Source: Geodermatophilus obscurus (lineage in GTDB: Bacteria > Actinomycetota > Actinomycetes > Mycobacteriales > Geodermatophilaceae). From it: a stretch of DNA of 64,000 nt. A program made the translations under genes and the position numbers. Position 1 is the first letter of the stretch, and every line of letters starts with the position of its first letter. The notes under the pieces were generated by a model. That model had not been told where the DNA came from. It made no database searches and saw only the letters and a program-made list of their open reading frames with translations. The stretch spans positions 1-64,000 of the forward strand of contig NZ_FOWE01000002.1 of NCBI RefSeq assembly GCF_900115395.1, written 5' to 3'. Below are positions 16,962-24,811 of this stretch, in pieces.

Positions 16962-17378
16962 ATGAGCCCGATGACCAACGCCGTGCTGTACCTCGTGCTG
17001 CTCACCGCGGCGATGGCGGCCAGCTTCGCCCTCCTCGGACTGCTGCTGCGGGCCTTCTCCGGCCAGCTCCAGCAGGACCTGCGGGCCCGCCGCCGGGCGC
17101 GCGGCCGCGACCTCCCGCCCGAGCCGGTGCACCGGCCGGTGGAGGCGGTCGCCGCAGACCTGCGCCGGCTGGCCCGCCAGGTCGACGTCGTCCCGGCCGG
17201 GTCGCCGCAGGTGCGCCGCCGCGGGTTCCAGGCCGCCTACGACGACGTCCTGTGCGAGGCGGCCGGGCAGTTCGCCATCCCGACGACGCTGCGCGGCATG
17301 CCCCCGGGCTTCCCGCGCGACGTCGAGCGACTGCGCGTGGAGACGGCGCTGGCCGACGCCGGCCTGGTCGTGCGCTGA
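16962..17378 (+). CDS. single-pass membrane protein of unknown function
   Basis: This 138-residue protein has one N-terminal transmembrane helix (about residues 6-30, NAVLYLVLLTAAMAASFALL). An Arg-rich cytoplasmic stretch (RARRRARGRDLP) follows, then a soluble domain with Leu-rich helices and a VDVVPAGSPQVRRRGFQAAYDDVL segment. I do not recognise a named family. GGGGAG lies 8 nt before the ATG at 16962. Its stop codon overlaps the CTG start of the 2'-5' RNA ligase-like gene, so the two are probably coupled. Confidence 0.8.
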   Translation: MSPMTNAVLYLVLLTAAMAASFALLGLLLRAFSGQLQQDLRARRRARGRDLPPEPVHRPVEAVAADLRRLARQVDVVPAGSPQVRRRGFQAAYDDVLCEAAGQFAIPTTLRGMPPGFPRDVERLRVETALADAGLVVR

Positions 17379-17938
17379 GCGGACCGTCGCCGCTGCGGCT
17401 GTTCGTCGCGGCGACCCCGCCCGCGGCGGCCCGTGACCACCTGGCCGCGGCGCTGGCACCGCTGCGGGACGCCCCCGGTGCGCCGCGCTGGGGTGACCCC
17501 GGCCGCTGGCACCTCACGCTGCTCTTCCTCGGCGCGGTGCCACCGGACCTGCTGCCCGCCCTGACCGGCGCCGTCGGGGACGCCGTCGCGCCCACGCCGC
17601 CGGCCTCGCTGCGGCTGGCCGGCGCGGGGCGGTTCGGGTCGGCCCGGCGGCCGCAGGTGTTCTGGGCGGGGGTGGACGGCGACGTGGCCGTGCTGACCGC
17701 GCTCGCCGTCCGGCTGGCCGCCGCCGCCCGCGGGCTGGGCCTCCCGATCGAGGACCGGCCCTTCCGCCCGCACCTGACCCTCGGCCGGTGGCACCCCCGC
17801 CGGCCCGCCGACGGCGACCTGCCCGGGCGGCTGGCCGGCTACCGCGGGCCGGACTGGCCGCTCGACGCCGTGACGCTGGTCCGCAGCAGCGGCGGCCGCC
17901 ACGAGGTGCTCTCCTCCGTCACCAGGCGTACTCCATAG
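17375..17938 (+). CDS. thpR: 2'-5' RNA ligase family protein (ThpR-like), probable CTG start
   Basis: This protein of about 187 residues belongs to the 2H phosphoesterase superfamily. It has two HxT motifs, HLTLLFLG near residue 45 and HLTLGRW near residue 135, in the usual RNA 2',3'-cyclic phosphodiesterase/ligase spacing. No ATG, GTG or TTG lies at a sensible place in frame. The CTG at 17375, overlapping the previous TGA as CTGA, gives SGPSPLRLFVAA, the expected family start. The 3' end overlaps the convergent aldo/keto reductase gene by 20 nt. The enzyme's cellular substrate is uncertain for this family. Confidence 0.85.
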   Translation: MSGPSPLRLFVAATPPAAARDHLAAALAPLRDAPGAPRWGDPGRWHLTLLFLGAVPPDLLPALTGAVGDAVAPTPPASLRLAGAGRFGSARRPQVFWAGVDGDVAVLTALAVRLAAAARGLGLPIEDRPFRPHLTLGRWHPRRPADGDLPGRLAGYRGPDWPLDAVTLVRSSGGRHEVLSSVTRRTP

Positions 17939-18887
17939 GAGCGGCGCGGTAGCCGGGGAAGACCTCGTCGAGCCGGTCGAGCTGTGCCTGTTCCAGCGTC
18001 ACGTCGAGCGCGGCCAGCGAGCCCTCGAACTGCTCCATCGTCCGCGGGCCGACGATCGGCGCGGTGACGCCGTCCTGGTGCAGCACCCAGGCCAGGGCGA
18101 CGTCGGCCGGTGCCAGCCCCCACTCCCGGCAGGCGTCCTCGAAGGCCTGCAGCGCCGGGCGGTGCTGCTCGACGCGCTCGCGGTTGCGCTGCTGGTGGCG
18201 GCGGTCGCCCTCCTGGTCGCCGAGGACGCCGGCCAGCAGGCCCTGCGCCAGCGGGCTCCAGGGGATGACGCCGATGCCGTAGTGCTTCGCGGCGGGCAGC
18301 ACCTCGAGCTCCACGTGCCGGGTGAGCAGGTTGTAGTGCGACTGCTCGCTGACCAGGCCGAGGAAGTGCCGGCGGGCGGCGGCCTCGTTGGCCGCGGCGA
18401 GCTGCCAGGCTGCGTGGTTGGACGACCCGACGTAGAGCACCTTGCCCTGGGCGACGAGCGTCTCGCACGCCTGCCAGATCTCCTCCCACGGCGTGGCCAG
18501 GTCGACGTGGTGGAACTGGTAGAGGTCGATCCAGTCGGTCTGCAGGCGGCGCAGCGAGGCGTCGCACGCCCGCACGATGTTGCGGGCGGACAGGAAGGTG
18601 TCGTTGGGCCAGTCGGACATGCCGCCGTAGACCTTGGTGGCCAGCACCGTCCGCTCGCGGCGCTCCCCGCCCTGGGCGAACCAGGTGCCGAGCACCTCCT
18701 CGGTGCGGCCCTTGCCGGCCTCGAAGCCGTAGACGTTGGCGGTGTCGAAGAAGTTGATCCCCGCGTCGTGGGCGCGGTCCATGACCGCGTGGGAGTCGGC
18801 CTCCTCCGTCCTCCAGCCGAAGTTCATCGTGCCGAGACAGAGCCGGGAGACCGACAGGCCGCTGCGTCCGAGGTGTGTGTACTCCAC
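17919..18887 (-). CDS. aldo/keto reductase
   Basis: This 322-residue NADPH-dependent reductase has the (alpha/beta)8 family features. These are LGTMNFG near residue 20, NFFDTANVYG with the catalytic Asp and Tyr, TKVYGG with the catalytic Lys, and DLYQFHHVD with the catalytic His. A late SNHAAWQL and the PIVGPRTMEQ cofactor-binding segment follow. It is of the YajO/PdxI-like group with VLYVGSSN. The substrate is unknown. The GTG at 18887 starts the typical EYTHLGRSGLSVS. It is divergent from the thioesterase gene at 18916, with only 28 bp between start codons. Confidence 0.93.
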   Translation of the reverse strand: MEYTHLGRSGLSVSRLCLGTMNFGWRTEEADSHAVMDRAHDAGINFFDTANVYGFEAGKGRTEEVLGTWFAQGGERRERTVLATKVYGGMSDWPNDTFLSARNIVRACDASLRRLQTDWIDLYQFHHVDLATPWEEIWQACETLVAQGKVLYVGSSNHAAWQLAAANEAAARRHFLGLVSEQSHYNLLTRHVELEVLPAAKHYGIGVIPWSPLAQGLLAGVLGDQEGDRRHQQRNRERVEQHRPALQAFEDACREWGLAPADVALAWVLHQDGVTAPIVGPRTMEQFEGSLAALDVTLEQAQLDRLDEVFPGYRAAPMEYAW

Positions 18888-18902
18888 GTCTGACGACCCT
18901 GG

Positions 18903-18908
18903 CACCCT
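18903..18908 (+). promoter_or_regulatory. -10-like element CACCCT, leaderless start
   Basis: CACCCT lies 7 nt before the GTG at 18916. It is a weak match, but the spacing is the same as in other leaderless genes here. Confidence 0.35.
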
Positions 18909-18915
18909 GGCGGCC

Positions 18916-19728
18916 GTGCCGCAGACCGACACCGTGATCCCCGCCTTCGACCGGGCCACCGCCGTCTCCCGCACCGAGGGCAGGGGCGTCCGCGCCGAGC
19001 TGGACCCGGGCTGGGACGTGGGCAACGGGATCCTCAACGGCGGCTACCTGCTCGCCGTCGTCGCCCGGGCCGCGCTCCTCGACAGCCCGCACCCGGACCC
19101 CGTCGCGCTGTCGGCGAGCTACCTGCGGGCCACGCCCGGCGGGCCGGCCGACCTCACCGTCACCCCGGGCTCCGCCGGGCGCACCCTCGCGCACGCCTCG
19201 GTGCTGCTCGCGGGCGCGGCCGGCCCCTCCCTCGCCGTCCAGGTGACGACGGCGTCCCTCGGCCGCGACCCGGTCGACTACACGGTGAACCCCGCTCCGG
19301 AGGTGCCGCCGCCCGGCGACTGCGTGGCCACCCGCACCAGCGAGGGCGGGCCGAGCGTGGGGCTCGCGCGGCACCTCGACACCCGGCTCGACCCGGCGAC
19401 GGCGGGCTGGGTGCAGGGGCGGCCCTCGGACACGCGGCTGCTGCGGGCCTGGATCCGGCTGGCCGACGGCCGTGAGCCCGACCCGCTCGCGCTGCTGCTG
19501 TTCGCCGACGCGCTGCCGCCGACCGCCTTCGCCGTCGGGAAGCCGGGCTGGGCGCCCACCGTGCAGCTGCAGGTGCTGGTGCGCGCGCTCCCGGCCCCGG
19601 GCTGGTGCCTGGTGGAGTCCCGCTCCACCGAGGTCACCGGCGGCTGGTCGGACGAGGAGTGCCGCATCTGGGACGCCACCGGCCGCCTGGTCGCCCAGGC
19701 CCGTCAGCTCGCCCGCGTGGCGCGCTAG
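18916..19728 (+). CDS. thioesterase superfamily (double hot-dog) protein
   Basis: This 270-residue protein has two hot-dog halves. The first carries GNGILNGGYLLAVVARAAL (the usual helix entry) and SASYLRATPGGPADL. The second carries PTVQLQVLVRALPAPGWCLVESRST and DEECRIWDATGRLVAQARQLA, which ends exactly as acyl-CoA thioesterase-like (4HBT_3) proteins do. A role in acyl-CoA hydrolysis is likely, with an unknown chain. The GTG at 18916 begins PQTDTVIPAFDRATAV. Its TAG stop shares CTAG with the stop of the convergent TetR gene. Confidence 0.88.
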   Translation: MPQTDTVIPAFDRATAVSRTEGRGVRAELDPGWDVGNGILNGGYLLAVVARAALLDSPHPDPVALSASYLRATPGGPADLTVTPGSAGRTLAHASVLLAGAAGPSLAVQVTTASLGRDPVDYTVNPAPEVPPPGDCVATRTSEGGPSVGLARHLDTRLDPATAGWVQGRPSDTRLLRAWIRLADGREPDPLALLLFADALPPTAFAVGKPGWAPTVQLQVLVRALPAPGWCLVESRSTEVTGGWSDEECRIWDATGRLVAQARQLARVAR

Positions 19729-20345
19729 TCGCGGCGGGTGGGGAGGGTGACCTCGCCGGTGAGGTAGCGCTGCAGCGTCGGGGCGACGGCGGCCACCACC
19801 TCCTCGGCCGGCGCGGAAGCCAGTGGCTCCAGCCGGAGGACGTAGCGCATGAGCACCAGGCCGGCGACCTGCGAGGCGACCAGCGCGCCGCGCGCCTCCC
19901 GCTCCTCGCGGGGCATGTCCAGCGACCCGATCACCCGGCGGATGATCTTCACCAGCACGAACTCGCGGAGCATCGCGGCCGACCGCTCGTGGTTGACCGC
20001 CGAGCGGACCAGCGCCAGGGCGGCGGGCCGGCCGGGGCCGTCCCAGACGCGCAGCACCGTGCGCACGACCGCGGCGCCACGCTCCTCCGGCGGCCCGGAG
20101 AGCACGGCCGGCAGGAACTCGTCGGGGTCGACCGGCGCCTGCACCGCCGCGAGGAACAGCGCGTCCTTGGTGCCGAAATAGTGGTGCACGAGCGCCGGGT
20201 CGACGCCCGCGGCACCCGCGATCGCCCGGATCGAGGCGCCGTCGTACCCGCGCTCGGCGAAGGCGGCGCGGGCCGCGGCCAGCACCGCCTCGCGGGTGTC
20301 GGGGTTGCCCGGCCGCCGTCCGGTCGGGCGCCGTGACGGGCTCAG
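19725..20345 (-). CDS. TetR family regulator of the ABC exporter operon, CTG start
   Basis: This 206-residue protein has a TetR DNA-binding domain at about residues 15-62 (REAVLAAARAAFAERGYDGASIRAIAGAAGVDPALVHHYFGTKDALF) and a helical ligand domain after it. It is the last gene of the ABC operon. The start is read as CTG at 20345, inside CTGA with the permease stop, because GGAGGAGG lies 5 nt upstream and the resulting SPSRRPTGRRPGN start is typical for TetR. The next ATG or GTG would cut into the DNA-binding domain. It probably represses its own operon through the inverted repeats at 21815-21852. Confidence 0.88.
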   Translation of the reverse strand: MSPSRRPTGRRPGNPDTREAVLAAARAAFAERGYDGASIRAIAGAAGVDPALVHHYFGTKDALFLAAVQAPVDPDEFLPAVLSGPPEERGAAVVRTVLRVWDGPGRPAALALVRSAVNHERSAAMLREFVLVKIIRRVIGSLDMPREEREARGALVASQVAGLVLMRYVLRLEPLASAPAEEVVAAVAPTLQRYLTGEVTLPTRRD

Positions 20346-21076
20346 CTGGTCCTCCTCCGCAGGGTCGCCGCGGCCAGGGCGAGCGCGAGGGCGGCCGCGC
20401 CCGCGACGACCGCGACGTCGGCCCACATCCTGCCGGTCACCGTCTCCGAGCGCCCGAGCTCCTGCAGCGCCTCGACGGCGTAGGTCAGCGGCAGCACGTC
20501 GCTGACCGCCTGCAGCCAGCCGGCCATCTGCTCGCGCGGGACCAGCAGCCCGCACAGGAAGAACTGCGGCAGGACGACGACCGGCATGAACTGCACCGCC
20601 TGGAACTCGCTGCGGGCGAAGGCGCTGGCGAGCAGGCCGAGGGCGACCCCGAGGACGGCGTCGGCGACGGCGACCAGCACCACCAGCGCCAGCGGCCCGC
20701 GGAGGTCGAGGTCGTAGAGCGTCGTCGCCACCGTGACGGTGACCACGGCCTGCGCGACCGCCGCCAGCCCGAAGGCGGTGCCGTAGCCGGCGAGCAGGGC
20801 ACCGCGCGACAGGGGAGTGGTGAGCAGCCGCTCGAGGGTGCCGGAGGTGCGTTCGCGCAGCATCGCGATGCTGGTGACCAGGAACATCACCACGAACGGG
20901 AAGACCCCCAGCATGGTCAGACCCACCCCGTCGAACGGGGACAGCGGCAGGTCCCTCCACAGCAGGTACAGCAGCCCGAGCAGCAGGCTCGGCACCACGA
21001 GCATCAGCACGAGCGTGCGCGGGTCGTGCCGCAGCTGGCGCAGCACCCGGCCCGTGGTCGCGACGGTCCCGTTCAC
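20342..21076 (-). CDS. ABC-2 type exporter permease
   Basis: This 244-residue membrane protein has six helices in the ABC-2 arrangement. The conserved RERTSGTLERLLTTPLSRGALLAGY cytoplasmic loop follows helix 2, and LCGLLVPREQMAGWLQAVSDVLPLTYAVEAL precedes the last helix. It forms an exporter with the ATPase encoded just upstream, with which it shares a 4-nt GTGA overlap. A drug or lipid substrate is typical of such DrrAB-like pairs; the actual one is unknown. Confidence 0.92.
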   Translation of the reverse strand: MNGTVATTGRVLRQLRHDPRTLVLMLVVPSLLLGLLYLLWRDLPLSPFDGVGLTMLGVFPFVVMFLVTSIAMLRERTSGTLERLLTTPLSRGALLAGYGTAFGLAAVAQAVVTVTVATTLYDLDLRGPLALVVLVAVADAVLGVALGLLASAFARSEFQAVQFMPVVVLPQFFLCGLLVPREQMAGWLQAVSDVLPLTYAVEALQELGRSETVTGRMWADVAVVAGAAALALALAAATLRRRTS

Positions 21077-21795
21077 GCCGACACCCCCTCGCCGCGCCGC
21101 ACCAGGCTGAGGAAGGCCTCCTCCAGGTCGGCGGTGCCGGCGTCGGTGCGCAGCTCGCCGGGGGTCAGGTCGGCCAGCAGCCGGCCCTCCCGCAGCAGGA
21201 GCAGCCGGTCGCAGCGGCCGGCCTCGTCCATGACGTGGCTGGAGACCAGCAGGGTGGTGCCGGCCGCGGCGAGGGCGTGGAACCGGTCCCACAGCTCCAC
21301 CCGCAGCACCGGGTCCAGGCCCACCGTGGGCTCGTCCAGGACGAGCAGCTCGGGCTCGCCCACCAGGGCGCAGGCCAGCGACGCCCGGCCCCGCTGGCCG
21401 CCGGAGAGGTCGGCGACCAGCTGCCCGGCGGCGTCGGCCAGGCCGACGGTGGCGACCGCGTCGTCGGCGGCGCGCGCACCCCGGCCGTACAGGGCGGCGA
21501 AGTGGCGCGCGTTCTCCCGCACGGTGAGGTCGGGGTAGACGCTCGGCGCCTGGGTGACGTAGCCGACCCGGCGGCGCAGGCCGGGGGAGCCGGCGGGCTC
21601 GCCGAGCACGGTGACCTCGCCGGAGCGGACCCGCTGCACGCCCACCAGCGCGCGCAGCAGCGTCGTCTTGCCGCTGCCGCTGGGGCCGAGCAGACCGGTG
21701 ACCGCGCCGGCCGGCACGGCACAGGACAGCCCGGGCAGCACCCGGCGGTGCCCGCGGTCGACGACCAGGTGTCGAACGGTGACGGCGTCGTCCAT
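21073..21795 (-). CDS. ABC exporter ATP-binding protein
   Basis: This 240-residue ATPase has Walker A GPSGSGKT near residue 38, Q-loop VTQAP, signature LSGGQRGR, Walker B LLVLDEP and the switch His in SSHVMDE. It powers the permease encoded next in the operon. The ATG at 21795 has GGGAGG 5 nt upstream; an in-frame ATG at 21822 lies inside the operator region and is less likely. The gene is first in an ATPase-permease-TetR operon. Confidence 0.94.
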   Translation of the reverse strand: MDDAVTVRHLVVDRGHRRVLPGLSCAVPAGAVTGLLGPSGSGKTTLLRALVGVQRVRSGEVTVLGEPAGSPGLRRRVGYVTQAPSVYPDLTVRENARHFAALYGRGARAADDAVATVGLADAAGQLVADLSGGQRGRASLACALVGEPELLVLDEPTVGLDPVLRVELWDRFHALAAAGTTLLVSSHVMDEAGRCDRLLLLREGRLLADLTPGELRTDAGTADLEEAFLSLVRRGEGVSA

Positions 21796-21814
21796 GTCGG
21801 CCTCCCGAGGAGAA

Positions 21815-21852
21815 GAACTCAACGCCCGATGAAGTCAACGGTAGGTGAGTTC
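21815..21852. promoter_or_regulatory. probable TetR operator
   Basis: Three related half-sites are present: GAACTCAA (21815-21822), GAAGTCAA (21831-21838) and the inverted TGAGTTC (21846-21852). The last two form a palindrome centred on the -10 element, and the first is a direct repeat 16 bp away. This position and symmetry suit autorepression by the TetR protein encoded at the end of the operon. Binding is inferred. Confidence 0.65.
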
Positions 21853-21867
21853 CGCGGGCGGCGTCAA
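21838..21867 (-). promoter_or_regulatory. sigma-70-type promoter of the ABC-TetR operon
   Basis: On the minus strand TTGACG (21862-21867) and TACCGT (21838-21843) are separated by 18 bp, the clearest -35/-10 pair in the window. It drives the ATPase, permease and TetR genes. Confidence 0.75.
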
Positions 21868-21888
21868 CGGCATCCCGCGCGGGGGAGC

Positions 21889-22920
21889 TCAGTCCCGGCG
21901 GCGGGAGGCGGCGTCGACGAGAGCGATGACGGCGAAGGGCAGGACCGACCACAGCGCCAGCACGGCGACCGCCCGGGGCACACCGTCGCCGGCGAAGTAG
22001 ACGGCGTCGCGCAGCCCCTGCACGGCCACGCCCGAGGGCAGGACGTGTGCCAGCGGCGCCGCCCAGGCCGGCAGGTACTCCGCCGGGTCGGACCCGGTGC
22101 TGGTCGCCGCGCCGAGGATGAGCAGCACTGCGGTGGCCACGAAGGTGCCCACCCCGCCCAGCAGCCGCAGGCACACCGCCGCCACGGCGCCGGCCGCCAG
22201 CGCGAGCAGCGTCACGAGCCCGCCGACCACCGGGGCCGACCCGGGGACCGCGTCGAAGGCCAGCACCGCGACGACCGCCCCGGTGAGCCCGGCGGCGGCG
22301 GCGAACAGCGCTGAGCTGGCCAGCCGCAGCCGCAGCGACAGCCGCGGCGCCACCTGGTAGCTGGTGATCCCGAACAGGAAGCCGCCGAGGACGACGGCGA
22401 AGGCGAGGTGGTCGATCGCCCGCCCGCGGGTGTCCTGGGGCGTCAGCGGGACGACGTCGGTGACGGTGAGCTGCTGCCCGGCCCGCTGCACCACCGGGGT
22501 CAGGGCCTGGGTCAGCGTCTCGGTGACGCCCTGGCCGTGCGCCCCCGCGGTGAGCAGCTCGGGCGCCGGCCCGTCGAGCACGACCGCGCCGCGGACGTCG
22601 TCGCGGCGCACCGCCCGCTCGGCGGCGGCCGCGTCGGGCAGCTCGACCAGCCGCAGGGCGCCGGGCTGCGCCGCGGCCACCTCCGCCCGGACCCGCCCGA
22701 CCTGCTCGGCGCCGCCGACGACGCCCACCGGGAGGTCGCGCGGGGTCGCGGTGGTGACGATCGACAGCTGCACGACCAGGAACAGGCAGCCGACGAGCAC
22801 CGCGACCAGCGCCGGCAGCACGATGCCGCGCAGGCCCGCGCGGGCCGGGCTCCCCTCGGAGCGCTCCTGCTCGGCCCGCTGGTCGGCCGGGCCGGGGGGC
22901 GGGGCGAGACCCGCGGGCAC
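21889..22920 (-). CDS. ABC-2/YhgE-like export membrane protein
   Basis: This 343-residue protein has one transmembrane helix near residues 32-55. A soluble outer domain of about 110 residues follows, and then about five more helices. This matches YhgE/Pip and ABC-2 permeases with a large extracytoplasmic loop. The segment FGITSYQVAPRLSLRLRL and a late LPSGVAVQGLRDAVYFAGD fit that group. No ATPase gene is attached. Its GTG start directly follows the TGA of the flavoprotein gene, so the two are one transcription unit. The function is unknown. Confidence 0.8.
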   Translation of the reverse strand: MPAGLAPPPGPADQRAEQERSEGSPARAGLRGIVLPALVAVLVGCLFLVVQLSIVTTATPRDLPVGVVGGAEQVGRVRAEVAAAQPGALRLVELPDAAAAERAVRRDDVRGAVVLDGPAPELLTAGAHGQGVTETLTQALTPVVQRAGQQLTVTDVVPLTPQDTRGRAIDHLAFAVVLGGFLFGITSYQVAPRLSLRLRLASSALFAAAAGLTGAVVAVLAFDAVPGSAPVVGGLVTLLALAAGAVAAVCLRLLGGVGTFVATAVLLILGAATSTGSDPAEYLPAWAAPLAHVLPSGVAVQGLRDAVYFAGDGVPRAVAVLALWSVLPFAVIALVDAASRRRD

Positions 22921-23889
22921 TCAGCGCCCCGCCAGCGCGGTGCCGAGGAGGTGCCCCGAGGTCCAGGCGCTCTCCACCTTCGACGGCGCCCGCCACCCGT
23001 CACCGCAGGCGCCGACGCCGTCGACGAGGCCGAAGGGCTCCGCCCGGGGCGCGACGGGCTTGGCGTAGGTCCAGCGGTGCACGTGCGTCCACGCCGGCAC
23101 CGCGTCGATGCCCAGGGCGCGGCACACCGCGGTGGTCACCTCGGGGACGGCCCGGTCGGGGTCGGCGAGGTGCGCCGCGGCGGTGCCCGGCGTGCTGTGG
23201 GCGACGAGGACGGGGGCGCCGTCGCCGCGCCGGTCGCCGTCGTCGGCGATCCACTCGACCACCGGGTCGTCGTGCACGAAGGCGCCGTGCAGGTCGGCCG
23301 GCCACCGCCGCTCGTCGAAGCCCAGCGCGACGGCGAGGGTCGGCTGCCACGGGTGCCCGTCCTCCGCGCCGAGCAGCCGGCCGGCGAGGTCGCCGCGTAG
23401 CAGCCGGCGGGCCTGGGGGTCGGGGAGGGCCAGGACGACGGCGGGCACGTCCTCGCCGTCGACCCGCGGCCCGGGCGCCACGCCGTCCACGGTGTGCTCC
23501 TGGTCGACGTCGAGGCCGTCGCCGAGGTCGGCCACCAGGGACCGCAGCCCGCGCGGGGCGGCGTAGCGGACGGGGCCGGTGCGGGTCTCGCGGATCCCGT
23601 CGGGCCCGGCGACGGCGAAGGTGTCGGTCCAGGGCCGGGCCAGCCCGCGGTCGACCCAGCCGGCGACGACGGCGGCGAAGGGCGACCCCTCGGCGGCGGT
23701 CAGGTAGCTGGCGCCGAGGTCGGTGGCCCGGCCCGAGAGCGTGCGGGAGGCCATCCGCCCCCCGGGACGTCGCCCGCGGTCGAGGACGCGGACCGGGGTG
23801 CCCGCCCCCGCGAGCGCGCGGGCGCAGGCCATGCCGGCGATGCCGGCTCCGACGACGACCGTCGAGTTCCCGGGGGATGACTGACGCAC
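22921..23889 (-). CDS. renalase-like FAD-dependent oxidoreductase
   Basis: This 322-residue flavoprotein begins with the FAD dinucleotide fold VVVGAGIAGMACARALAGAG, then RPGGRMASR (the amine-oxidase GGR motif) and DLGASYLTA. It ends with GACGDGW...KVESAWTSGHLLG, the second FAD motif. The length and order fit the renalase/NAD(P)/FAD-dependent oxidoreductase group, which oxidises aberrant isomers of NAD(P)H or amines. The GTG at 23889 is preferred over one at 23892 because CAGGAT lies 6 nt before it. It precedes the export membrane protein gene without a gap. Confidence 0.88.
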   Translation of the reverse strand: MRQSSPGNSTVVVGAGIAGMACARALAGAGTPVRVLDRGRRPGGRMASRTLSGRATDLGASYLTAAEGSPFAAVVAGWVDRGLARPWTDTFAVAGPDGIRETRTGPVRYAAPRGLRSLVADLGDGLDVDQEHTVDGVAPGPRVDGEDVPAVVLALPDPQARRLLRGDLAGRLLGAEDGHPWQPTLAVALGFDERRWPADLHGAFVHDDPVVEWIADDGDRRGDGAPVLVAHSTPGTAAAHLADPDRAVPEVTTAVCRALGIDAVPAWTHVHRWTYAKPVAPRAEPFGLVDGVGACGDGWRAPSKVESAWTSGHLLGTALAGR

Positions 23890-23895
23890 CACTGG

Positions 23896-23901
23896 ATCCT
23901 G
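23896..23901 (-). promoter_or_regulatory. -10-like element CAGGAT, leaderless start
   Basis: CAGGAT on the minus strand is 6 nt before the GTG at 23889. The same hexamer serves three other genes in the window at 6-7 nt. Confidence 0.45.
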
Positions 23902-23927
23902 CGGTCAGCGCGCCGGGACCGCTCGGG

Positions 23928-23933
23928 GAGGAT
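23928..23933 (+). promoter_or_regulatory. -10-like element GAGGAT, leaderless start
   Basis: GAGGAT is followed by CGCCGTC (7 nt) and the GTG at 23941. The same CGCCGTC spacer follows CAGGAT at 55003. Confidence 0.4.
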
Positions 23934-23940
23934 CGCCGTC

Positions 23941-24741
23941 GTGCCCGAGCCGATCCCCGACCCCGCCGACCCGCGGGTCGCCGACTTCCGCGACCTGCAC
24001 GCCGGCGACCGGCCCGCGGGACGGGAGCGGGGGACCGGCCCGGTGATCGTCGAGGGCGTGCCCGCGGTGCAGCGGCTGCTCGCCTCGCCGTATCCGGTGC
24101 GCGCGGTGCTCGGCGTCCCCGGGCGGCTGGCCGACCTCGACCTGCCCGCTGGCGTGCCCGCCTACGAGATGGACAAGTGGGCACTGTCGGAGCTCATCGG
24201 CTTCCGGCTGACCCGCGGCGTGCTCGCCTCGGCCGACCGGCTCCCGCCCGCCGACGTCGGCGCCCTGCTGGCCGGCCCGGACCCGGCCGCGCCGCGGCGG
24301 CTGGCGGTGCTCGAGGCGCTCAACGACGCGGAGAACCTCGGCTCGATCGCCCGCTCGGCGGTGGCCCTGGGCGTCGACGGGCTGCTGCTGGACCCGCGCT
24401 GCGCCGACCCGCTCTACCGCCGGGCGGTGCGGGTGTCGATGGGGCACGTGCTCGCCCTGCCGTTCGCCGTGCTCCCCGACTGGCCCGCCGGCCTCGGGCG
24501 GCTGCACGAGGCCGGGTACCTCACCGTGGCGCTCACCCCGGCCCCCGACGCCGTCGACCTCGCCGACGTCGACCCGCGCGCGCACCCGCGCACCGCCGTG
24601 CTGCTCGGCGCGGAGGGGCCGGGGCTCACGCCGGAGGCGCAGGCCGCGGCGCGGGTGCGCGCCCGGATCCCGATGCGGGCCGGCGTCGACTCCCTCGGCG
24701 TCGCCGCGGCCGCGGCGGTCGCCTTCGCCACCCTCCGGTGA
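23941..24741 (+). CDS. TrmH/SpoU family RNA 2'-O-methyltransferase
   Basis: This 266-residue SPOUT enzyme has a substrate-binding domain in the first 110 residues. The trefoil-knot methyltransferase domain follows, with motif 1 NDAENLGSIARSAVALGVDGLLLDP, motif 2 LLGAEGPGLTPEAQ and motif 3 IPMRAGVDSLGVAAAAAVAF. These bind S-adenosylmethionine and methylate a ribose in rRNA or tRNA. The exact target cannot be read. The mycobacterial neighbour in the same position is Rv0881 (from memory). The GTG at 23941 has no ribosome-binding site and fits a leaderless start. Confidence 0.93.
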   Translation: MPEPIPDPADPRVADFRDLHAGDRPAGRERGTGPVIVEGVPAVQRLLASPYPVRAVLGVPGRLADLDLPAGVPAYEMDKWALSELIGFRLTRGVLASADRLPPADVGALLAGPDPAAPRRLAVLEALNDAENLGSIARSAVALGVDGLLLDPRCADPLYRRAVRVSMGHVLALPFAVLPDWPAGLGRLHEAGYLTVALTPAPDAVDLADVDPRAHPRTAVLLGAEGPGLTPEAQAAARVRARIPMRAGVDSLGVAAAAAVAFATLR

Positions 24742-24751
24742 CGTGCTGGAA

Positions 24752-24811
24752 CGGCCCTCCTGCAGGGGCCCGCCGCGAGCTCGCGAGCGGTGGGGGGTAG
24801 GGGGGTCCTTC
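24752..24811. repeat. dispersed GC-rich repeat, well-conserved copy
   Basis: This 60-bp element fills the gap between the TrmH gene and the convergent stress protein gene. It matches the reverse complement of 52799-52859 at about 50 of 60 positions without gaps. Shared blocks are CTGCAGGGGCCCG, TGGGGGG and GGTCCTTC. The CGCGAGCTCGCG core is a palindrome, so it may fold and act as a terminator. Confidence 0.75.

Noticed and set aside
21889-24000. Biosynthetic gene cluster around the renalase-like flavoprotein and export protein
   Set aside because: No synthase, peptide synthetase or precursor gene is present; two genes are not enough.
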